This document shows positions 12,658-23,381 of a stretch of 64,000 nt of DNA, in pieces. The stretch comes from Eutypella sp. D-1. Its lineage: Eukaryota; Ascomycota; Sordariomycetes; Xylariales; Diatrypaceae. Every line of letters starts with the position of its first letter. The stretch's first letter is position 1. The translations under genes and the position numbers were made by a program. The stretch is from contig JAJTTP010000007.1 of NCBI GenBank assembly GCA_023313575.1, forward strand, positions 1,922,001 through 1,986,000. Reading direction: 5' to 3'. The notes beneath the pieces are model-generated. The model ran no database searches. It saw only the letters and a list, made by a program, of their open reading frames with translations, and was not told the origin of the DNA.

Positions 12658-12688
12658 TATATAGAGAGAGAGATATATATATATATGT
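12658..12688. repeat. (TA)n(GA)n microsatellite
   Basis: ATATATAGAGAGAGAGATATATATATATATG-type dinucleotide repeat in non-coding DNA; no other feature is attached to it. Confidence 0.7.
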
Positions 12689-15600
12689 AGCCTAGAATAG
12701 TTTCGGCACCATTTATCTTGTTTCTTTGGCTTTAGCGAACGACATGAAGATCCGAGTCGTTCATGAATCAGATGTTATTAATATGCTAATACCGCCTTCG
12801 TCACGCCACGTTACTGGAGGATACACACATGATGCCTCTTGGTAAATACACCTGAAATATAGTATAAATACCACGAGGAAGCAGAATACAGTAATATTTT
12901 AAGGACATGCGAGCGCTGTCCAGGGTGTTGTCGTCCGTACTGTTGTATGGGTGAACCTGTATGTGAGCTGCCACACCCGATCCCACCCAAAAGCGTGATC
13001 AACTTCACTTCTCCAACTAATATCATTTTCGAACGCCAGTGGCAGCAGCACGATAAGTTTATCATGATCCTTGTTATCACTCACCTAGTCGCGTTGAGGA
13101 TAGCCGGGTGTCTGGACGTTTCACCTTTCTTATCGCATTTTGATCGGAGCTACTCAGGTGTTTTGGACTCAACTTCATCCCTATTGCCTTCGTGTCTTTC
13201 CAACTGAATATTTTGAATTCGGGTTTAATATGAACATATGAGCACTGCCACATCGTCATACTCTCGAAAATGGATGCCATTGACGGTAAAATTGCCGTTG
13301 CGAATCTTAAATGAAGAGTCCCTCTTCTTGGGTGGTTGCGAGTTTTGCATTGACTACTTCGGCGGCAACTTGATCCTCATTACCTGGATGGTAATGTTTC
13401 TGGCCGCAGCTTGACGGGCGAAGAGACGGGTAGCGAATATAAAAATGAGCCCGCGACAGTGCATCTTCTTCACTACGTTATAATTCTCAGGCTCCGAGGA
13501 AATGTGATGGAAGCTGCAATAAATTAAGCAATGTAGCGTTCTATAGCCCGTTATGGAGTGGATCACGATAGCTCTATCGCTTGCAGAGTTAATCCCGAGT
13601 TTGATGGCTCCAGCATGAATATGATGGTAATATGTACTATGTCTGTGTGTTTTATTATTACGCAACGGAATAATGATTCATATACCGACTGGATGCTGAA
13701 CTACACTGATATGCGCTACTCGCTTTATATGTTCGATATTCTATTGTCATGGTCAATTAAGTCTTATACGCTGGAGGGGCTGTTCTATAGTAAGGAGAAT
13801 AGGGGACCTTAAGTCCGGTGATAACAAGGGTACGAGTAGTGGGATCCCCTATCCCAGGGCTATTGATTCTTTACTTCTATATGCTAGTATACGATTGCTA
13901 CTACCTTATATCCATTGGATCTTCTGAACGTGATATCTGTGGTCTGAACGAGAGAGTTCTTAGATCACCTGGAAGATGGTATCTCCGTGTCGAGCAGTTG
14001 TTATATTTGAAAGAAAGATCTTTATACGTACCTTCAAGCAGCAGATTAAGAGTGTGCCTTGCCTTATGGGATAAATTTGCCACGCAGTCCAAGTTGATAG
14101 CTGCTAGGAGAAGCCACAAACTATTAATATATGTTGTGATTATTTTCACTGGCTGTATTGCATCTTGAGATATCAAGCTGAAATCAATGTAGGATTACCC
14201 TCGAAAACACGATCGGCAGACAGCCGCAGCCTGTAGCCTCGAGCCAGGCATGAAGTATGAAAAAGTCACACAATCTGTATGCCTCCGGTCATGAAAGTAC
14301 AGTGAGATTCATATGCTCAGAGCCTGAATTCATATTTACGTAACTGTAACTGTACTTCAAGACCGTATCGCACAATGTTCTATACATTAACACAGTGCAT
14401 CGAATCTGGGCGATACTTGCTGTTTCATCAGAACGAGGCAACCTAGGCATCACATTCCTCGCCCGAGTCCCCGAAATGCTTTGCATTCGGGGCAAATGAT
14501 GTGTTACTAGATGTTGCATTGAACCTACCGTTGTCAATGATAGCCAAGGAGAACGTTGCGCAATATTGAGAAGTGAGCGAATTCATAGACATATGGATAT
14601 GTGATCTTGCTATATTTAAGGCATGTTGTCGGGTGTTTGCCATTGTGGCCTCCAATTGGAGAAGAGTGAGCGTACTTAGTGAGCATTTGCCTACTTTGCC
14701 TTTATGCGGGGTAACTGGGGTTAGGCGCCCAGGTAATTAGGCACTGCAACCAAACACATAGCCTTGGGGGCCATGCACTTGAAGATCTAGGTAAATGGCC
14801 TGCTCGTAGGACTAATATATTCTGGATGTGCTTCACCACTTGGAAACAAACCGTTGAGTGTCATCGACTTAAGTAAGCGACCATCAATCCGTATGTTCTG
14901 CTCAATTTTCAACCAATCCCGTCCCTACTTAAAAAATGACACCCCATATTGAGTTACAACTGGGTTTAATGCGATTGGCGATCGGCAGTCGTACACCGGG
15001 TGGAAAGTGGGGTTATAAGCAGGCTGAACTGGAAATGGTAATGGAATATCTACGGTTGGACCCGCCGCTTAGGCAACTTGGCATACACCGAAACAAGGCG
15101 TTTGCTAGTACATGTATAAACATTATCTCTTAGCCTTCTGAGCGATTATTCGGGATTCTGAGTTTTACCAATAACTGTTTTACGTGACATAAAATCCGTC
15201 GGCTACGATCACGCCTTCGTAACACTTGAATATAGCTTTGAGATGTTCATTAGATATGACTGTAGAACTCTGTGACCTGAATATCGTGATCACCATGTTC
15301 TCTATTATACTGTACCCCGGAACAGGCTTACATACTAACGAAAGTAGTTTAGCCTTTCGAACGTTAGCTAGTCAGTAACTACGAGTTCTGTAAGAGTTGC
15401 ATATTTTAGATAGGATAAAGAAATCCAAGTATTCTTGTACGCCAATCATCTCCAACAGTAGGTATTTTCGCGTTCATCCCTCTTGGTTTCACTTAGTCTA
15501 CCTTAGCCGGGCACCTATTGTGGGCGCAACCCACGCCGTAAAACAAGCGCTATACGCAGCACTGTTAATCTATGGTGCTAGCTGTCGAAGGAGATGAAAA

Positions 15601-16289
15601 AGATCCCGAATTGTGGCTGTGGTCGTTATAGAGATGAGTGGCTCAGTTGGGTAGACGGATGGTAGGGTGGACAAGTACATACAGTCGTATATTAGGTATG
15701 TCAGCGGTCCCGATGCTAGCGATGAGAGTGACACCGCAGCAAGTAATTCCTATTGTTGGTCATTGCACATGATCAATAGGTAAAGACCATCGTGGCTATG
15801 CCTGTGGATTGGTCTTGTAGGCGTTCATGATGCTGGTTGAATCTTTACATAACGTATATCTTGGCGCTTAATCTTGAATTATGCCGTGAAGGGAAGGCTT
15901 TGATCTCAGTAAAGTGAAGCTCTAAATATCAAGGTTGTCTGAGCAGCAAGGAAGGAACGCGCCTGAGTTCTGTTGGCATTTTTTTTTTACTAATCTATGG
16001 AGCTTACCACCACTCCTTTTAGTCATGAGGAAGAAATCTAAATTATGTAAGAGTAGTTTGAGCTATAGTCCCACCGGTCTTTAACTGTGCTCTTTGTCAT
16101 CACCGAAAAGAGACAGTATCGCGTTTAAAAATAGAAGTACCAGATTGCTACAAACCATTGATCCCAGAATATGAAAAATCTCCACAATAGGTTGCTTGAT
16201 AGGAATGTTTGCTAAGGGCCTGCCAAACCTTGGTAAACAAAGCGATGATCAAGATACTCCCACATCTAGGCAAATAATCCTGATCGAGA

Positions 16290-16419
16290 GGGAGTATATA
16301 TACTATAGTTGGAACTGTGGAACAGCTATTGATTTCCCTAAATAGCGATCAATGTAATTACATCCCTTTTCCATCTTCCGTTATCTAAAATCGAAACTAC
16401 TAGTAACGGCTTTGTTACA
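16290..16419 (+). repeat. Dispersed LTR-like repeat, copy D (degenerate)
   Basis: Shares with the copies at 19508, 46042 and 53396 the order AGCGATCAAT, then ATC(T)TTC(T)GTTATCTAAAAT, then GTAACGGCTTTGTTACA at the 3' end. The 5' boundary is uncertain because similarity fades. The end ...TTACA and the TATA-like AT stretch suggest an LTR 3' part. Confidence 0.45.
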
Positions 16420-16818
16420 CAGGTATAGGATAGGAATCGCATATTAGCGTACAAAACAAATGGATCACAAGATAATCAACACAGGATAGTATGATTTCTT
16501 GAATATACAAATTGGCTATCACTGGAGTTATTGCTCATGCTTTACTATATCCAATTATTTTTACCATAAAATAGTCGAAATAATGCTTAACTAACTGTAG
16601 TGAATCTACACCGATATCAAGATTAGGAAGATCAAGACTACCTAGGTATCTTGTTGCACTTTCGATCCTATCCTGCAACAAGGCCCTAAGATAAAGATTC
16701 GATGATCAGGAACCGAATCTGCCCCTCATATTCAACCTAACTACACGGGGCTGATCGTTAAAGATATGAGAGTGTTTTCTTTTACAAGGTGGGGTTTCCA
16801 AATTCACGATCATCCACT

Positions 16819-16855
16819 CTGATTGGTCGATGACTTGGAACGCCTGACCAATCAG
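16819..16855. promoter_or_regulatory. Inverted pair of CCAAT boxes
   Basis: CTGATTGGTC (16819-16828) and GACCAATCAG (16846-16855) are perfect inverse complements separated by 17 bp, so each arm contains a CCAAT core in opposite orientation. CCAAT is the target of the Hap/NF-Y complex. The pair lies about 440 bp before the start codon at 17297, a plausible promoter distance. Function is inferred. Confidence 0.4.
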
Positions 16856-17296
16856 CACCACGGAAATCCGAGAAGCAGGATAGGACCCACTATTTCAGGG
16901 GTTGGCTTCAAAATCAATATAACCACAGCCATTGCAATATGTATTACACTACTCTGGAAGACTAATATTTTGAGGCAGTGCTCAATAGGAAGAGTTCCAG
17001 AATCTCGATATGGTAGAGATACAAATATGTACCCATGTACCTATTTTACTGATTGCAGGTCCAGGCCTCCTTCCCGGGAACATATTTATACCTCCCTCCC
17101 CAAACCGCAGACTTCTTTCATCTTGTTTCCCTTCTTCTTCCTTACAACTACAAAAACCGCTGTCAGAACACTTGACAATCTTGATCTTGCACTCTGCCAA
17201 GGAAAATCAATCAAAACAACCACACAACACGACCACACAAACAACTCCAGTCTACTTGGCTAGACCTACTACAAGTCTACATCCCTTCGTGTAATC

Positions 17297-17803
17297 ATGA
17301 TGTTTTCTAAGCTCTTCATCACTGTCGGTTTTGCCGCTGTCATCTCGGCTCTGCCGGTCCACAAGAACAACCTTGCCTTCTTCGAAAGCAATCCGACAGT
17401 CGACACTGCTCTGCAGTTCCCAACCACCAACACCGGGGTCGATGGCACTATTAGCGGAGTTGAGAATATCATTCACCCGCGACGAATCATCATCGTTGAG
17501 GATGGTCACCTCACTCCAGGTTCTATCGGCGTGGTAGTAACCAGTGGTATCCTGACTCTGGCGGCCCTCGTCTCTCTCGTCATCTACTGCGTCTGGGACT
17601 GCCGGTATCGCAGGAGACCCGACATCGTCGAGGCCAATAATTGGCTTGCTGAGCAAGCTGCTAAGGCTTCCAAGGCCGAGATCCATAGCCGTTCTCGCCC
17701 TGATTTGAACTCGCCTGCAGTCTGCCACCTTGGCGATCAGCAGATCCACGCCTTCAACAAGCTGGATCACGCGAAGCCGGCCGCGAACTTACCGAATCTC
17801 TGA
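17297..17803 (+). CDS. Small signal-peptide, single-pass membrane protein (unknown)
   Basis: One uninterrupted exon of 168 aa. Residues 1-19 (MMFSKLFITVGFAAVISAL) form a signal peptide. Residues 20-75 would be a short luminal or extracellular part without cysteines. Residues 77-100 are a strong transmembrane helix ending VIYCVW, followed by a basic stop-transfer cluster (RYRRR, 103-107) and a cytosolic tail of about 60 residues. I do not recognise a family. The leader upstream is CA-rich (about 17210-17250) after C/T-rich stretches (17090-17140), like a transcribed fungal promoter. Start choice: 17297 and 17300 are both ATG. The gene stands alone between two gene-poor blocks and could be lineage-specific. 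Confidence 0.72.
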   Translation: MMFSKLFITVGFAAVISALPVHKNNLAFFESNPTVDTALQFPTTNTGVDGTISGVENIIHPRRIIIVEDGHLTPGSIGVVVTSGILTLAALVSLVIYCVWDCRYRRRPDIVEANNWLAEQAAKASKAEIHSRSRPDLNSPAVCHLGDQQIHAFNKLDHAKPAANLPNL

Positions 17804-20662
17804 ACGATGAGGTTTGTCTCCTAATATTAATTTAATCTAGTGGGGTCACCTCGCTAACATAACGTTCTAGTTTCTTCGGAAGACATTTGACTTTTCATAT
17901 TCGCTTCTGTTTCTGTTCCTTGTAGGTTCCATGCTTTATTACACTACGGATCTCAGCTTATAGATTTTTAGGTCATGACTCGTCTTTTGATTCCTCTACT
18001 CGACTGTTATGGACCGAAAACTTTGCCAATCGTTCACGTTGTAGAGTTCTGCGATAGCAGGTATGTCCCCTCGATTACCACTATCTTAATTGATGTGTAA
18101 GACTAATATCTGCGAATAGTTGACTCAATCTTAGGATACCGGTTGTATGAATTCAGGGACTGGCGCTTGGGACCTACGAAAACGGGGCATAAGGAATACG
18201 CATGAGGAAAAGACGCGTTTGATTTCTATGAGACCCATGTATACTACTGAAGTCGCAATACATCTCCTAAAATAGGCAGCTATTGCGGACCACATCGCGA
18301 CTGCTTAAGGAGTTTAGGAAATACACAACTTGCTTATTCTCTGTCTCAACTTATCGTTAATCTCGAGCTCCAGTGACATAAGGCCATCTAAGTGATGATA
18401 CCAATGCTTGTAGCTCTGTATTTTCGGTGGCAGCGTATTTATGAAAGTCATTTTTTGGCACCAAAATGCAGTCACAGTAAGTCACACAGTAAATGTCCTT
18501 TCTCGCCCTCACCGTTTGTATCTATTTTCTAATTTGTGTGTGCCTCTCAGCGTGTTGTTACGCCATACTACTAACCGAATTATAAGGTAAAATCTATTTT
18601 AACGACATACCAGGCCGAAGGTCCTAGCTACGAGTACAAAATATATTTGCTGCTATCGATGATGGGTGTGCCTAATAATCTTTCCCTGTAGACAGTCCAT
18701 CATCTTGTCTAGCTTACGTTGTACATAATATTTAATAATTAAGTGGCCAGACCGCATAATGAGAGGAAAATGTGTCCCTTCCTCAGTTTCTGCGAATTGC
18801 CCGCAAAAGCCCTATTTAATGCTATGGGTAATTAGCGATGATATTCACCATGTAAGGGAATTAGCCACAGGATCTGGGTGATATATGTTTCCCACTAGGT
18901 ATTCAAGTATTGTAATGGTGCCTAGGGCAGGGGAGTACGGTGGCCCATGGCACGGGCTGCTGATCAGTTTGGCTGGCCCCTATCTACATAAATACCGGAG
19001 GCCCAGGCCAGCAGATAGTTTTTCCCTGGAAAGAGGGCATCGCCGGCACCAAGGCTTTCATAGCTACGGTTACCATACGGATCAGCTTAATCGATATTCG
19101 TTGCATTACATCGTGACACTCCTACTGGCCTACGTGACTACTTCGCTATTCAGTGGTTTTGTCGCAGTATTGTTATTTTGTTGTTGTTATGTCGTTTTTG
19201 TGGTTACATCAGCAACCCGCGAGGCTGTTCACCCTACCTTAACTCAGTATTTACTAGTATATATATGCCCAGAAATAAGTATAAACAGGCCCCTTATCAC
19301 ACATGCTTTTTATAGTTACACAGAAACGGAACTAGGTATTAAAATATTACATGTTTATTGTTAGTTAAAAAAATAACCCTTTTAACGTTTTGTCAGAATA
19401 TAGGGAGCACTGAATTGTTGTTCTATTGATCGATTGGGCCCAATTGGGCACCGCAATCGCCACCTATTAAATATGGGCGATCTACTAAGTGCGAAGGGCT
19501 ATTTTGGTGACAGTTAGCGATCCATGGATCGCCAAGCCCTCCATATACTTGGCGATCCCTTCAAAATAAGGGATTCTTAAATACTATAAAGGGTGTGGCA
19601 TAGAATCCCTTCTAGATAGTCTCTCTTTTAGCTAGCCAGCGATCAATCTAAGTAATTACCCTTCTGCGTCTTCTGTTATATAAAATCAAGACCTTGTGGT
19701 AACGGCTTCGTTACACCGGGATCCTTCATTCTAACTTGTGGGGCCGCGGATGCCACTCTTGCCAGCGCAGTTGCCCCGCTGCCGGTCACACATTCTGAGC
19801 GCTGTTGGAACGAGAAATCCCCTTCCTTATATAGGCACATGATACGATCTCACTTGATCACTCGTCACTCGGGTTGCTCGTGAATTCAGGCAATTTGCGA
19901 GGCAATAGCGCGTAGTGACAAATGCGAGAAGTATGCACACCTTACGACTGAATCCTGCCGAACACACTCCTGTCAGATTTCTCAGTATCCTACCAAGAAA
20001 TTCTGCATTGACACCGCGATTGCTCTTCGGTTTGTCCGGGAAACGTAACACAAGGATCAGCCCCGGCGGAGGAAAAGGGGCGAGGTTTAGCTATTTACCA
20101 CAATGTCATGGTACATAATGGTCCCGTCTCCGTTAATACCATTTTCAGAGCACAATACGATTTACCTATTTTATCTGCACAAGGACATTGTCAAAACAGA
20201 ATGCCCTAAGTTGATACAGTGCCATGCAGCTATGCCTCCCAGCACTTATCGTCTTTATCCACTTCTCAGGGTACGTCAGCATTAACATGTCGAGTCCAAA
20301 TGTTTATAGTGCGTCGATGTTCACGTGTTCATATTTCAATAAAATAAAGCATTTATCATGGGGATACATGCAAAAAGTCGCTCACGCCGATATGCTGTCG
20401 CTACCTATGCGCCCGCACCAAGCCACACACCTTGAGCAAAACCTGATCGCGGTACTGTTTTATCGATATCCTCTGGTTCTCAACTCCATTCTACACTAAT
20501 AGTCACGCACTAATATCGTTAATGCAATGCAGTGTAGTGAGTGTCATTCCTGATCGTATCCTATCTACTACCTGTCTATCTAGGTATTTATCTCATCTAT
20601 ACCCCCCCTCCACACCTGCAGGGTCCTGTATCGTAGGGAATGTGAGAGTTGGAACATCTCCT
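17804..20662. other. Gene-poor region with one LTR-like repeat
   Basis: No supportable gene. The longest open frame (about 160 codons at 18885) has no domain. One copy of the dispersed LTR-like repeat lies at 19508-19715. The rest looks like decayed sequence. Confidence 0.5.
19508..19715 (+). repeat. Dispersed LTR-like repeat, copy A
   Basis: About 208 bp starting TGACAGTTAGCGATCC and ending GGCTTCGTTACA. It has an internal TATA-like box (ACTATAAAGG near 19585) and the block TTTAGCTAGCCAGCGATCAA shared with copies B and C. A TG...CA outline, an internal TATA box and a conserved 3' end are what a solo LTR would show. No clear target-site duplication is visible, so the 5' end is approximate. 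Confidence 0.55.
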
Positions 20663-21800
20663 TTATGCTACGGGGTGGCTGGGGACCCATTCCAAGAGAA
20701 GCGTCTCTGTGATGCTATCGCTGTTCGGGTAGGGGAACCCATGCCCTCCTGGTAGGTATTCTACCTGCAGGTGGCTGGGCGGTAACAGCTTCAGGATATC
20801 TTCAGTTGTTTCCTCACCAACCACAATGCCATCTTCCCGGCCAAAGAAGACCAGCAGCCTAGAGTTGTGTAGGGCACTATCGGGACATGCTCGGCCGGCA
20901 ATGATGTCGCATACCTTTCCCCACGAGTGCTCCTGGTTCTGTAAAGGACCATAGCGGATGGTATCCTGAAAGGAATGGATGTGGCCGTGATGGTGGTCAA
21001 ACTGCCACTGGAGAATCGCAGCCATGTCAAAGCTCCTGCCCAACCGAGAGGGCCCTGGTTCCAATGCAACCACTCGTTTCTGGTCCAGTTGGATGCTTAT
21101 GGCTGGTCCAGAAGGTTGCACGCCCAGGATCTGCCGGACTTTATCACGAAGTGATTCTTGGGACGGGGCGAACTCTGGTTGGTGCATGAGTTCGTCGTAG
21201 CCGTCTGGTAGCTTGCGTAGTAGCCCTGCCGGACCAAGAAGTGCCAACGATTGAACTGACGAAGGAAAAGCATCGACAAACGCCAGCGAGATGGGACCAC
21301 CAAGTGAGAACGCGACAATGCGGAAATTGTTACCATTTCCTAGCCAAGAGAGTGGTGAAGATGATAGTGCTAGGAGTATCTGCGAGGCAAATAGCCGAAC
21401 ATCATGCCGGCAAGAGAGTGGTGTGTCACTGTACCCTCGACCCCAGAGATCTAGCGATTTCACGTCGATCGGTCAGTTCACCTGGACATCGTGCTTGAAG
21501 CTAATATCATTTGTTGTGACTGTGCTGCCTACCAAAAAGCATCACCCGGTAGCCAGCATCCACCAATCCTTGGGCAATCTTGGAGAAGACTAAGCAAGGC
21601 GTGGCATCTCCATGCACAAATAAGACTTTCTCTCCATTATTTGGCCCCCATTCGTAGACTCGCATAACGCCGTAGAAGGTTTCCACATTGCGGGCACCTG
21701 GGAGGGCATCAGGCGGGTATGCCATTGTGGTAGCTTTCTCGGCTGAGATGAAGGGCAGCAGTGTAGTTCGTGGGGACTCGAGTTTGTTAAATAAAGCCAT
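20663..21800 (-). CDS. Alpha/beta hydrolase
   Basis: Exons 21533-21800 and 20663-21450 give 351 aa (82-bp intron, GTAGGC donor, CTGAC branch, GCTAG acceptor). Splicing recreates the strand-4 motif VMLFDLWGRGYSDTP. The oxyanion region is FVHGDATP. The catalytic triad is visible: Ser138 in AFSLGG (nucleophile elbow with Ala in the first Gly position), Asp296 in FFGREDGIV and His326 in GGHGFPYP. No signal peptide, so likely cytosolic. The substrate is unknown; this fungal subgroup contains lipase-, epoxide-hydrolase- and MhpC-like proteins. It is transcribed divergently from the GFA-domain gene with 495 bp between start codons. Confidence 0.9.
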
Positions 21801-22295
21801 GGTGTCGTGAATCGGTCGTAGAGGAGCAAGTCGTTATGAAACAAGATGGGCGAGGGCAAAGGTTTGCTAAGTCGAGTAATATGAGGGCAATTAGGCTTGG
21901 GGTGTTGTATGGTTGAGAGTGCTAGAAATGATAACAAACGCAGCGTGGGTATGGGTATTGCGTATCCCTACCTGTAGTACCATCGAACAGACCCCCACCC
22001 CTTGTGGCGTGATATGCAGTCCTTATCGTTCTTTACCCGATATTGATACCTAACTACATATGCAGGTAGGTAGCATTTTATGATTATTGATCGGGAAGGT
22101 ACATATCCGCAGCTGGGTTACATGATATGCAGGTGTGTAACACAGGACAGTAGGTAATATTGCATCTCCGTCTAACTGATAAAAGATGAAAATGCCGTAA
22201 GCATTTACTTATAAGAAGCTGGCTTATCTGGTTCACTGCTACTGTAGCTATAGTAATCTATTTGTTTTAACTTTTTAAATCCGGAATTCTAACCG
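21801..22295. promoter_or_regulatory. Shared promoter between alpha/beta hydrolase and GFA gene
   Basis: The 495-bp gap separates two start codons facing away from each other. It contains GGTAGGTAGC and AT-rich stretches but no ORF. Co-expression of the two genes is an inference from the layout only. Confidence 0.4.
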
Positions 22296-22880
22296 ATGGA
22301 GCCAACTCCACAACCCCCGTCGGGTGGTTCTCTACCCATCGTCTTGCGCGGGTCCTGTCTATGTGGCATGATCCACCTTGAGAGCAAAATGCTTCCCGAA
22401 TCGATTACTATATGCTATTGTTGCGAATGCAGAAAGGCATCTTCAAATCCATTCCTGACGTTTGGGTTGTTCCATAATGATTACGTTCAGTGGTCTATTG
22501 CTACCCCCTCCGGCAAAAAGCACTTGCTTGGTGACCTATCCGAAGGCATCAAGCTGACCTACTATTCTGGAATCGCCACACGGGGTTGGTGTCCGCGCTG
22601 TGGCACGCCCCTGTTCATGAAATACCACTGCAGACCAGATGGTACTAATATCACCATGGGTCTGGTTGATGACGAACATACCATAGGTTCGATTCCACCT
22701 GTCAAAGAGCACATCTTTCTTGGTGAGAAAGCAGCTTGGTGGAATGGGCCAACCGACGACGGAATCCCTAAATATAGTGGATTCAATGAGCCTTTTACCC
22801 GTCGGCTTCAAGCTTGGTCGGCTAGGGGCAATCCACAGAGATTAGACATCCCTCCTTCCCCTGCCAAATTCAAGCTTTGA
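22296..22880 (+). CDS. GFA (CENP-V/GFA) domain zinc-binding protein
   Basis: Intronless, 194 aa. The domain is defined by its cysteines: Cys21 and Cys23 (GSCLCG), Cys42 and Cys45 (CCECRKASS) and Cys99/Cys102 (WCPRCGTPLF), which form the two zinc sites of the family. The name-giving bacterial member was described as a glutathione-dependent formaldehyde-activating enzyme (S-hydroxymethylglutathione formation). Most fungal homologues have no tested function. Length is normal for fungal members. Its 3' end faces the amino-acid permease gene. Confidence 0.92.
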   Translation: MEPTPQPPSGGSLPIVLRGSCLCGMIHLESKMLPESITICYCCECRKASSNPFLTFGLFHNDYVQWSIATPSGKKHLLGDLSEGIKLTYYSGIATRGWCPRCGTPLFMKYHCRPDGTNITMGLVDDEHTIGSIPPVKEHIFLGEKAAWWNGPTDDGIPKYSGFNEPFTRRLQAWSARGNPQRLDIPPSPAKFKL

Positions 22881-23381
22881 GCTACGTTGAATCTATTCCG
22901 AATCAATGGTTCCTACATCGTAAAAAAATGGTTGGAAGGATATTAACCACTGAGCCGGGTTTCCCTTTCGTTTGTGTCGTTTGGCGGTGGGACTTTGGGT
23001 TCTACAACTACTGGAATGTAATCATTGCACTCATTCATACATAACGAGCACTACAACAAGATCAGACAATGGGATGTTTATGCAACACCTTATATACTTC
23101 GACAGTAATACTATGCATGATTGATGCTTCGCTATAAGTGTCGTGAAACGATTCAATTCTGATACTCGTAGTAATAGAATGAATTAGATGGGTGATGGTT
23201 GGCATTGTTTGAAATTGGGTATTCATGGATGGGTGGGTTCAGGGGTGGGGATCCACTTATCCCTCACTAACGGTGTTAAAGACAGGACTTGTTCCACCGC
23301 TTATGTCAACACAAGATGTGGGGTGATTACCCTTATTTGCGACACAAGTTTATTCTTGCCAGGAGGCATAAATCACTTCCC
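22881..23381. other. Convergent 3' intergenic region
   Basis: About 500 bp between the stop codons of the GFA gene and the permease. No gene or repeat is seen apart from short simple G/T stretches. Confidence 0.6.

Larger units (their letters stand above)
11758..17296. other. Gene-poor AT-rich region
   Basis: About 5.5 kb with no gene I can support. Frames of 60-116 codons occur but have no domain, no codon bias and no plausible splicing. Contents that can be named are a TA/GA microsatellite at about 12658-12688, one degenerate copy of a dispersed LTR-like repeat (about 16290-16419) and an inverted CCAAT pair at 16819-16855. The DNA reads like old, mutated repeat-derived sequence. Confidence 0.55.

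Noticed and set aside
18885..19364. ORF of 159 codons
   Set aside because: No domain, hydrophobic Cys-rich runs from T-rich DNA and no promoter context.
22676..22700. Possible tRNA B box (GGTTCGATTCC)
   Set aside because: It lies inside the GFA coding sequence, with no A box or acceptor stem around it.
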